Origin: JBAYJY01 sp041664945
Lineage (GTDB): Bacteria; UBP15; UBA6099
Assembly (NCBI GenBank): GCA_041664945.1
Contig: JBAYJY010000047.1
Coordinates: forward strand, 1 to 27,858
Reading direction: 5' to 3'
Length of the DNA: 27,858 nt
Shown one piece after another: positions 1 to 6,674 of this stretch; within the stretch, counting starts at the first letter, position 1, and every line of letters begins with the position of its first letter. Both the position numbers and the translations under genes were made by a program. A model generated the notes under the pieces. It ran no database searches. It worked only from the letters and a program-made list of their open reading frames with translations, and had not been told where the DNA came from.

Positions 1-177
1 GCCGCATTCTTGAAAAATTGTAGTTTAAATAAAACGTTGTAAAGATACGATAATTCACGAGGCATAAGTAGTTAAAGATGTTGCCTTACAGCGATCCTAT
101 AACGCAGCAAGTCCCGGCTTATATAAAAGGTTCAATTTCTCGCATCGAATATTATTTCATTGTGACTGTTCGCCGTA

Positions 178-1563
178 TCATTTTCCGTGAATCGCATCGT
201 CGGCCATAAGTTTGGCGTAGACCGTGGCGCGTTTCGCCAGATTCTTTTTGTGCTCTTTTGAAAAAGGGATTTTTTTCCAGAATAAATTTCTGACGTTCGG
301 CGGCAGGACCTGAAAGCCGATCGCTTCTTTTGTTATCCATTTAACGTAGTCGTCGGTGAAGGATTTTTCCAGATTAGTGAAAGAAAGGTCCGGATAGATC
401 AGCTTATACATGCTGCCGATCTCGCCGGGGAGGTCTTTCCAGTTGTATGATGTGGTAGTGATATGCCACCTGAAGCCGGCAAGAGTGCGTATGATGCTGA
501 CGTCGGTTGAAAGAGTCGGAGGCGCGAAGAGCGGAACCATCAACCGGTCTTTCCATGCCATGCCCGTGCCGATGCCCGGAACTATCAGAACTTTCGGCGC
601 CTTCCGGTTCCCTTCCCGGTCGAGAAAAATCGAGAAATCAATCGCTTCCGATTCCTCAAGTATTTTTTCGACGTTTTCCCGGATATTGAAACTCAAACGT
701 TGGTCAGGCGGAATCCATTTGTCTATGAGAACCGGCGTGTTTTTTATCAGGCGTCCGCGAGCCGCACAGCTTCGCATTACTTTGACGAGCAAATCGAACT
801 CTTCCTTGATTCTCGAAAAGTCGGCAGATTCGAGCGCGCCGCCGCTGAAGTCGGCTTCCTTTATCTTGATATTCTCGACTTCGATATAGCGCGTGTTTTC
901 CTCATTAACTATGTGTTCGAGAAGCGCGACCTTCTTGCGGGCGGCGGTTAAATACTTAACTTTTTCCACCTGCGCGTTGTCCGGCGAGTAGAGCTTGAAC
1001 AATTCGGTGAATTCCGCGTAATTGTCGCGTTCGTGTTTGTAAAGCGCGACAAGTTCCGCATCGAGTTTGATTCTTCTGTCCCGCAGCTTGTCCTCGCTCT
1101 CCTTGCTTTTTGTTTTGGATTTCACCTGTGCGGTGTCGCTTGTCGGGGTGATCTTGCCGCGCGCTATCTTTTCCATCCATTCGTTCAAATACATTATTTC
1201 GAATTGTTCTTCGGTCAGATTCCTGTCGATTTCATTCAAGAGCGCGTCAACAACCGCGTCGTTTTGTATGATTCGGCTGTCGATAATTCCGAAGTTGAGA
1301 AATAATTTCTGTTCCGGCGTGAGGTTCGTCTCTCTCGCACGCAGGATATCCTGTCCCATCTTCACATATGAAAGCGAAAAGATTCCGAGAGCCCGCTCGA
1401 AATTCACTGCCGCGTCTCCGGGAATCTTGCCGTCGTGAACTCCAGAATAAAGCTCAATGCCGAGTTCCACATTCGCAAGTATTTTTTCGTCCCTGTAATC
1501 GAGACACTTATAAAAACATTCTTCTACTTTGACTTGCGGATATTTGTTTGTTCCAGTTGTCAT
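178..1563 (-). CDS. Soluble protein of unknown function (461 aa)
   Basis: I do not recognise this protein. It is 461 residues, begins MTTGTNKYPQ, and shows no signal peptide or membrane segment, so it is probably cytoplasmic. The N-terminal half (about 1-240) is mostly charged helix, with a Lys/Ser/Glu-rich linker near 147-160 that looks like a hinge between two domains. The C-terminal half is more globular, with hydrophobic strands, a Gly-rich turn VPGIGTGMAW near 330, and aromatic-rich segments. No nucleotide-binding, Cys/His metal or catalytic signature stands out. It is transcribed alone: a hairpin separates it from the upstream ferredoxin gene, and an extended -10 box lies about 35 bases before the ATG. 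The ATG follows GGGAGCGCAAT, an acceptable ribosome site. Long, uniform coding character with few in-frame rare codons supports a real gene; function is unknown. Confidence 0.8.
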   Translation of the reverse strand: MTTGTNKYPQVKVEECFYKCLDYRDEKILANVELGIELYSGVHDGKIPGDAAVNFERALGIFSLSYVKMGQDILRARETNLTPEQKLFLNFGIIDSRIIQNDAVVDALLNEIDRNLTEEQFEIMYLNEWMEKIARGKITPTSDTAQVKSKTKSKESEDKLRDRRIKLDAELVALYKHERDNYAEFTELFKLYSPDNAQVEKVKYLTAARKKVALLEHIVNEENTRYIEVENIKIKEADFSGGALESADFSRIKEEFDLLVKVMRSCAARGRLIKNTPVLIDKWIPPDQRLSFNIRENVEKILEESEAIDFSIFLDREGNRKAPKVLIVPGIGTGMAWKDRLMVPLFAPPTLSTDVSIIRTLAGFRWHITTTSYNWKDLPGEIGSMYKLIYPDLSFTNLEKSFTDDYVKWITKEAIGFQVLPPNVRNLFWKKIPFSKEHKKNLAKRATVYAKLMADDAIHGK

Positions 1564-1598
1564 ATTGCGCTCCCTTTGCCGCTTAAAACTCTAACCGA

Positions 1599-1607
1599 AG
1601 TATATCA
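1599..1607 (-). promoter_or_regulatory. Extended -10 promoter element for the 461-aa gene
   Basis: On the minus strand the bases read TGATATACT, which is TGn followed by TATACT (5 of 6 to TATAAT). The corresponding -35 position is poor, as expected of an extended -10 promoter. It would give a leader of about 30 bases before the ATG at 1563. Seen in sequence; promoter activity is inferred. Confidence 0.4.
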
Positions 1608-1674
1608 CTTTAGAGGACTGATTAAAGGGGCATTTGAAAATTGCAGCGATATATCTTATCTGTCAAAAAATGTC

Positions 1675-1711
1675 GGCTGATGACATAGGCGCTTTGACAT
1701 AGTGATCAGCC
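1675..1711 (-). terminator. Possible intrinsic terminator after the AOR-ferredoxin operon
   Basis: GGCTGAT at 1675-1681 and ATCAGCC at 1705-1711 form a 7-bp inverted repeat with a 23-base loop. On the minus strand the right arm is followed four bases later by a run of six T, and the left arm is preceded by five A. It lies about 130 bases past the ferredoxin stop and before the promoter of the next gene. The loop contains the direct repeat TGACATAG twice (1681-1688 and 1695-1702), so an operator is an alternative. Confidence 0.4.
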
Positions 1712-1840
1712 TTTTTGCTTGGATTAGCGATATATAAAAGTAATTTGCGTTTAAGTGAATTGTATAAAAAGGAGCGTCTGAAAAACATCGCAGTATACAG
1801 AGGTCATGCCTGAATTCAGTCTATCATTTGAAACCCGATT

Positions 1841-2011
1841 CTAAATCATTTTCACCGCTTGAACAGGACACACAGCCGCGCATTCGCCGCAACTGACGCA
1901 TATATCAGGTTTGATGGCGAAAGCAGGCTTGCGCTCCGCAATCGCGTCCACAGGGCATGCCTCGACGCACATTCTGCATTTGCTGCATTTTTTCATGCTT
2001 ATCAGATACAT
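1841..2011 (-). CDS. Small 2[4Fe-4S] ferredoxin (56 aa)
   Basis: A clostridial-type ferredoxin that carries single electrons in the cytoplasm. It has two CxxCxxCxxxCP motifs: C9, C12, C15 and C19-P20, then C38, C41, C44 and C48-P49, which bind two [4Fe-4S] clusters. The start is the ATG at 2011 (MYLISMKKCSKC). The frame stays open upstream to 2254, but that part overlaps the AOR gene in another frame and has no ferredoxin character, while AAAGGA sits about ten bases before this ATG. It lies 38 bases after the AOR stop on the same strand, so it is probably co-transcribed and is the likely electron partner of that enzyme. It ends two residues after the usual final motif, a complete short ferredoxin. 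Confidence 0.9.
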   Translation of the reverse strand: MYLISMKKCSKCRMCVEACPVDAIAERKPAFAIKPDICVSCGECAAVCPVQAVKMI

Positions 2012-2049
2012 CGTTTCAAGTCCTTTCTTAATACGCATTGCTTCGCGGC

Positions 2050-4620
2050 TTATTCGGATGCTGCTTCGCCGCTCTTCAAAACAACAGTTTTGAGATCGCC
2101 GTTGAGCCTGATCGCGTTGAATTTGTCGGGGCAGGCTATTCGGCATGCCGTGCATTTGACGCAATACCGCTGCTCTATGCTGGCAGGCTGTTTCTTCTCC
2201 CATACAATCGCCTGAGTCGGGCACTTGCGCGAGCAAATGCCGCAGCTTTTGCATAGTTCGGGATCGATCTCGACCATCATGCCGCTTTTTCGAATTTTAA
2301 TCTCTCCGCTGTCTTCGCATTTAACAGATGAGAAGTTTCTTGGACATGCTTCGAAGCATTTGCCGCATACGACGCACTTCGCAGAATCGATTCTCGCAGG
2401 GACGCCTTTCGTCCAGATGATCGCGTCCGCTGGACATGCCTTGAAACAGAGGCCGCAACTCCGGCAGCGAACCGGGTTGATTTCAAATTTGCTCCCGCGC
2501 AACATCGCAACTTTTGCTTTTTGTTCATCTTCATCAGCCGCGCGAGTAATTTCGGCGATGTTCGCTTCTATTTCGTCTCGTTCTTCAATTTGTTTTTTAT
2601 AAATAGATTCGAAAAACTCAGCCTCGGCGGCTATATGCTTGCGCCGGTCGTTAGCCATTTCCGATGCGCGCTCACGAATATCATTCAACGCCGGTCCGGT
2701 GAAATCGAGTCCGAGTTTCTTCGCGAGCCGTTTAGTCGGAATGCCGTCGCCGTCCCAGTCGCGGACTTCGTAATAAACAGGCATCATAACGTCGATTCGA
2801 ACTCGGGTCTCCGGCCTGTCCGGATCCTGCGGAACGTCTGTAAGCCGCGCCGGAAGCGTGTCGTCCGGAGCGCCGATGCCCTCGCGCAAGTTGAATATCC
2901 GTTCGAGCGTGAATCCGCGTTCTCCCGCAGACGCGAAGTGGCCGAGGTCCATGTTCATTCCTGTTAGTGTCGAAATGGTTTCGGTGTGAGGAATCATAGG
3001 AACGTGAAGAGGGATCATCCACTCGCGGAGCGCGGCGCCTTGATTGTGGAGCAGGGCTCCTGAGCCGATCAGGATATCGGAGACAACTTTCGCGGCGTTC
3101 GACGCGGGCGGAACTAATTTTGAAGCGATGCCGGGGATCAGCGCGTAAGTTGTGAAAATGCAATTGCCGCAGGCGCTGACAGCTTCGAGCATGTTCTGCT
3201 GGAAAACGCAGAATTCAGGTTTCGCTTTAGTGGTCAGTGGGTCCATGAGAACCGGGCCGAGAGCCTCGAAAAAGACGAGGTAACCGCCGTTGATGTGGCA
3301 GCCGCCGCGGTTGCTTGTGGCGTAACCGAGGCCGTGGCCTACGGCGCGTCGCGGTTCGTATGCGGCGAACTCCATTCCCTTAGTGTGCATGGCGAAATCA
3401 GCGCCGCCGTGGCGGGCGGCGACTCTCATCGAGCCTTCGGCGAGTTCGTCGCCGATCCCGCGCCGGTATGCGATATCATCGAGTATTCCGGCGATTATTC
3501 CAGTGTCGCCGAACGTCAAACCGTTTTTCCAAAGCCCTTTTTCGTTCAATTCCATCGCGAACGCGATTGTCGAGCCGGCGGTGATCGTGTCCATTCCGAG
3601 CAAGTCGAGCTGGTAATTCCATTCAATGATTTTTGCCATATCGGGATTATCTATGTCCGGGCCGAACATGCCGACTGTTTCAAACTCCGGGCCTTTGATA
3701 ACGCGGCCTTCGTGGCGGACGCGTCTCTCGCAGCGGATCGGGCATGACACGCAACCGGAATTGCCGGCGCTGTGTTTTTCAGTCATTTCCTCGCCGCTGA
3801 TTGTTTCCGCGGAATCAAAACTGCCTTTCGAAAAATTGTGCGTCGGCAGCACGCCGGCCGCGTTCGCCACGCTGACGAGTCCGGCGGTGCCGAAGTTAGG
3901 CAGCCGTTCGCCTGTTGAGGGATTCTTGCGAAGGGTGTCAACCCATCCTTTAACGGCTTTTCTAAATCCGGGTTCGTCATGAATCGGAATATTTTTAGCT
4001 CCGTAAGCTACGAGCGCTTTGATGTTTTTTGAACCGAGAACGGCGCCTGCGCCGCAACGGCCTGCCGCGCGTTCGCCTGAGATTATGCTCGCATACCGCA
4101 CGAGGTTCTCTCCCGCCGGGCCGATTACCGCCAAGCCGCATTTCTTTCCGAACTTTTTTTCAAGCGCATGCTGCGTTTCCTCAGTGTTTTTGCCCCAGAG
4201 AGGCCGGGCGTCCTTGAATTCGATTCCTTCCTCGTTGATGACGAGTGTTGTGGGCCGTTCGGCGCGTCCGCGCAGTATCAGTCCGTCATATCCGGCTTTT
4301 TTCAGATACATGCCGAATGTTCCACCGCAATTCGAACTCGCAATCCCGCCTGTCATCACATTCTTCGTCGATACGTCGAACCTGCTTGTGCATGGCGCGC
4401 CGCTGCCCGTGAGCGGGCCTGTCATGAAGACTATTATGTTTTCCGGCGATAGCGCGTCTGTTCCTGGTTCGAGTTCGTCATACAGGATTTTTGCCGCGAG
4501 CGTCTTTCCTCCGAGGAATTTTTCACGGTCCCGGTCGCTCACGCTGTAATCTTTAAAGATGAGCTGCGCGAGATCGATTTCAAGAATTCGTCCCATGTAA
4601 CCGCCGTATTGTGTTCCCAT
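2050..4620 (-). CDS. Aldehyde ferredoxin oxidoreductase family enzyme fused to a four-cluster ferredoxin tail
   Basis: A tungsten (or molybdenum) bis-pterin enzyme of the AOR family, which oxidises aldehydes to acids and passes electrons to ferredoxin. Residues 1-620 match the family: the N-terminal domain (about 9-210) opens MGRILEIDL, and the [4Fe-4S] ligands C290, C293, C297 (CxxCxxxC) and C487 are all present. The first pterin-binding motif is intact (D339-LLGMD-344). The second, normally DxxGLC, reads SACGNC at 482-487, so its Asp is lost and the Cys kept. Residues about 640-710 form a charged helical linker. Residues 715-840 add four CxxCxxCxxxCP motifs starting at C719, C749, C790 and C820, a built-in electron wire not found in the classical ~605-residue enzymes. 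GAGGAG precedes the ATG at 4620. A separate ferredoxin gene follows. The substrate cannot be told. Confidence 0.9.
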   Translation of the reverse strand: MGTQYGGYMGRILEIDLAQLIFKDYSVSDRDREKFLGGKTLAAKILYDELEPGTDALSPENIIVFMTGPLTGSGAPCTSRFDVSTKNVMTGGIASSNCGGTFGMYLKKAGYDGLILRGRAERPTTLVINEEGIEFKDARPLWGKNTEETQHALEKKFGKKCGLAVIGPAGENLVRYASIISGERAAGRCGAGAVLGSKNIKALVAYGAKNIPIHDEPGFRKAVKGWVDTLRKNPSTGERLPNFGTAGLVSVANAAGVLPTHNFSKGSFDSAETISGEEMTEKHSAGNSGCVSCPIRCERRVRHEGRVIKGPEFETVGMFGPDIDNPDMAKIIEWNYQLDLLGMDTITAGSTIAFAMELNEKGLWKNGLTFGDTGIIAGILDDIAYRRGIGDELAEGSMRVAARHGGADFAMHTKGMEFAAYEPRRAVGHGLGYATSNRGGCHINGGYLVFFEALGPVLMDPLTTKAKPEFCVFQQNMLEAVSACGNCIFTTYALIPGIASKLVPPASNAAKVVSDILIGSGALLHNQGAALREWMIPLHVPMIPHTETISTLTGMNMDLGHFASAGERGFTLERIFNLREGIGAPDDTLPARLTDVPQDPDRPETRVRIDVMMPVYYEVRDWDGDGIPTKRLAKKLGLDFTGPALNDIRERASEMANDRRKHIAAEAEFFESIYKKQIEERDEIEANIAEITRAADEDEQKAKVAMLRGSKFEINPVRCRSCGLCFKACPADAIIWTKGVPARIDSAKCVVCGKCFEACPRNFSSVKCEDSGEIKIRKSGMMVEIDPELCKSCGICSRKCPTQAIVWEKKQPASIEQRYCVKCTACRIACPDKFNAIRLNGDLKTVVLKSGEAASE

Positions 4621-4685
4621 ATAATGCTCCTCTTATTGCAGCAAAATTGCTTCGCATTCGATCCGTTCTCTAAAACCACATCACT

Positions 4686-4691
4686 ATTATA
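4686..4691 (-). promoter_or_regulatory. Candidate -10 box for the AOR operon
   Basis: A perfect TATAAT on the minus strand, 65 bases before the AOR ATG, in an AT-rich spacer. No convincing -35 lies 16-18 bases upstream, so this is only a candidate. Confidence 0.3.
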
Positions 4692-4772
4692 CAAATATCA
4701 AGGCCGGTGCGCTTAATTTAATGAGATAATTTCAACTTTGCCGCGGTACTGCAACTGAGAGACATATTGGGA

Positions 4773-4778
4773 TATAAT
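4773..4778 (+). promoter_or_regulatory. Candidate -10 box for the sugar kinase operon
   Basis: A perfect TATAAT on the plus strand, 37 bases before the chosen kinase ATG at 4816. The best -35 match (CTGCAA at 4749-4754, 18-base spacer) is weak. The box covers an in-frame ATG at 4777, which argues that translation begins further down at 4816. Confidence 0.35.
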
Positions 4779-4815
4779 GTATTTCGATTTTGGCGACAGG
4801 CGGCGAGGCGAAAAC

Positions 4816-5904
4816 ATGTCGGATAAAAAAACAATCGTTGTTTCATCTCCTGGGAGGATATGCCTGTTCGGTGAGCATCAGGACTATCTCGGATTGCCTG
4901 TAATCGCCGCGGCGGTTAATATGCGCGCTGAATTCTCCGCGACGGCAAATGGAACCGGCGTTTTCAAAATTATGTTGCCTGACATAGGCAAGGAAGAGGA
5001 AATAGATCTGTCGCGCGAGCAGGAATACCGCTCGAAACGCGATTATCTTCGCAGCGCGGTAAACATTCTGAGGCGCGACGGTTTCAAATTCGGCGAGGGA
5101 TACGATATAGCGCTGACGAGCGGAATACCGATAGGGAAGGGGTGTTCGAGTTCGTCCGCGATACTCGTCGCGTGGATCGGGTTATTGAGCCGTATCGCGA
5201 CTGAAGGCAGGCCGCTGACGCCGGGCGAGGCGGCGAAATACGGTTATTTCGCAGAAGTAAAGGAATTCAATGAGCCCGGAGGTATGATGGACCATTACAC
5301 GTCCGCGCTCGGCGGAATGGTGTATATAGAAACAAAGGGCGAGATAAAACTGAGCCCGCTGGCTGCGAAGCTGCCGGGCGTTTTCGTGCTCGGAGATTCG
5401 ATGGAGCCGAAGGATACGACAGGCGTTCTCGGATCGGTGAAGGGAAACGCGGTTGGCGGGATGGCGTTTGCGCAACAAACGATTCCTGGCGCGGCGTGGG
5501 AAACTCTTGGCTGCGAAGGAGCGGCGGCTGTAGCCGGCGCGCCGGAAGCGCTGAGGCGCGCGCTTACAGGCAATTTGCGCAACAGAGACATAACGCGCGA
5601 GGCGAAGGCGATTCTCGATTCGGGCGCTCCGGACCCTGAACAGATCGGAGTTCTTCTCACGCAGGAGCATGCCGAGCTGAGCGAGAATCTCGGCATCTCG
5701 ACGCAGCGCATAGACGCTATGGTTTCAGGCGCGCTCGCGGCTGGCGCATGGGGAGCGAAGATCAACGGCTCAGGCGGCGGCGGCTGCATGTTTGCGTATA
5801 CTGAAGAAACGAAAGCGGAGTTTGTCAGGCAGGCGATCGTGTCCGCCGGCGGCGAGGCTGCGCTATTGCATATCGATTCAGGATTGAAGGAGGAACAGAG
5901 GTGA
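4816..5904 (+). CDS. GHMP-family sugar kinase (galactokinase-like)
   Basis: An ATP-dependent small-molecule kinase of the galactokinase/homoserine/mevalonate/phosphomevalonate superfamily, most likely making a sugar 1-phosphate in the cytoplasm. The 362-residue form opens with SPGRICLFGEHQDYLG (11-26), the galactokinase-type sugar-binding signature. The ATP loop is PIGKGCSSSSA (105-115), the likely catalytic Asp is D159 in GGMMDHYTS, and motif 3 is NGSGGGGC near 320. A start at 4777 would add 13 residues unlike the family and would lie on a -10 box, so the ATG at 4816 is preferred. The stop overlaps the GTG of the next gene by four bases, coupling it to a nucleotidylyltransferase. That pairing fits salvage of a free sugar to an NDP-sugar. 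Galactose, fucose, mannose-type or heptose substrates cannot be separated from sequence. Confidence 0.85.
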   Translation: MSDKKTIVVSSPGRICLFGEHQDYLGLPVIAAAVNMRAEFSATANGTGVFKIMLPDIGKEEEIDLSREQEYRSKRDYLRSAVNILRRDGFKFGEGYDIALTSGIPIGKGCSSSSAILVAWIGLLSRIATEGRPLTPGEAAKYGYFAEVKEFNEPGGMMDHYTSALGGMVYIETKGEIKLSPLAAKLPGVFVLGDSMEPKDTTGVLGSVKGNAVGGMAFAQQTIPGAAWETLGCEGAAAVAGAPEALRRALTGNLRNRDITREAKAILDSGAPDPEQIGVLLTQEHAELSENLGISTQRIDAMVSGALAAGAWGAKINGSGGGGCMFAYTEETKAEFVRQAIVSAGGEAALLHIDSGLKEEQR

Positions 5905-6629
5905 AAGGAATAATACTTGCGGCTGGGCGGGGAACAAGACTGAGGCCGTGGACGGATGACACGCCGAAACCAATGCTGAAAATGGCCGGCAAACCGAACA
6001 TTGAATATATTTTCGACGGATTCGCCGCGGCGGGCGTCGACGATCTCTCGCTTGTCATAGGCTATCTCGGCGAACAGATATCCGGCCACTATGGAAACGA
6101 TTATCGCGGAATGGCAATAAGATATTTTGAACAGAAAGAGTTGCTCGGCACAGGGCACGCTCTCCTGCTTGCGGAAGAAGTTCTAAAAGATGACACGTTC
6201 ATGCTCAGTTGGGGCGACATTCTAATGGACATCGAAAACTATCCGGAGCTTGTCGAGTTTCACAAAAAGGGCGGTTTTGAGGCGACTATCACTTTGAATC
6301 ATATAGACGATCCATACGCCGGCGCCGCGGTTTATATGGAAGGCGATCGAGTTGTGAATGTGATAGAGAAGCCGCCGAAAGGCGAATCGACGACTAATTG
6401 GAACAACCGCGGGCTTTTCATTCTGTCTCAGACGATTTTCGAAGAGGTTCACGCTCTCACAAAAAGCGCGAGAGGCGAGTATGACTTTCCAACTGCGGTT
6501 AACCAACTCATACAAAAAGGACGTCCTGTCGGCGGCATGCCCATCAAAGGCTTCAATTCCGATGTCGGCACGCAGGAGGAATTTAAAGAGTACGAGGAAT
6601 ACATACTGAATAAGGCGAACTTAGCATAG
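5901..6629 (+). CDS. Sugar-1-phosphate nucleotidylyltransferase
   Basis: A 242-residue nucleotidyltransferase that should join a sugar 1-phosphate to an NTP, giving an NDP-sugar and pyrophosphate. The N-terminus MKGIILAAGRGTRLRPWT carries the GxGTRLRP nucleotide loop, KPM at 23-25 follows, and D106 in LSWGD is the expected magnesium ligand. A second acidic site lies in NSDVGTQEEF near the C-terminus. It is the short form without the left-handed beta-helix found in GlmU-type enzymes. The start is GTG, overlapping the kinase stop (GTGA), with AGGAGG about six to ten bases upstream, so the pair is translationally coupled. The base and sugar specificity (UTP, GTP, CTP or dTTP) are not readable. 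MurU-, HddC- and RfbA-like roles are all possible. Confidence 0.88.
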   Translation: MKGIILAAGRGTRLRPWTDDTPKPMLKMAGKPNIEYIFDGFAAAGVDDLSLVIGYLGEQISGHYGNDYRGMAIRYFEQKELLGTGHALLLAEEVLKDDTFMLSWGDILMDIENYPELVEFHKKGGFEATITLNHIDDPYAGAAVYMEGDRVVNVIEKPPKGESTTNWNNRGLFILSQTIFEEVHALTKSARGEYDFPTAVNQLIQKGRPVGGMPIKGFNSDVGTQEEFKEYEEYILNKANLA

Positions 6630-6674
6630 GCAGTTGCAAATAGCGGCGGAAAGACAAAACCGGAGGTGACTGGC

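Noticed and set aside
2012..2254. N-terminal extension of the small ferredoxin frame
   Set aside because: It overlaps the AOR gene in another frame, shows no ferredoxin sequence and would push the start away from the AAAGGA site before 2011.
3295..4549. Long plus-strand open frames opposite the AOR gene
   Set aside because: They are antisense shadows of a strongly conserved enzyme, with low-complexity translations and no ribosome sites or family motifs.
5295..6158. Long minus-strand open frame across the kinase/nucleotidylyltransferase junction
   Set aside because: The opposite strand holds two conserved enzymes with correct motifs and a GTGA overlap; the antisense translation is Ser/Pro/Ala-rich without features.
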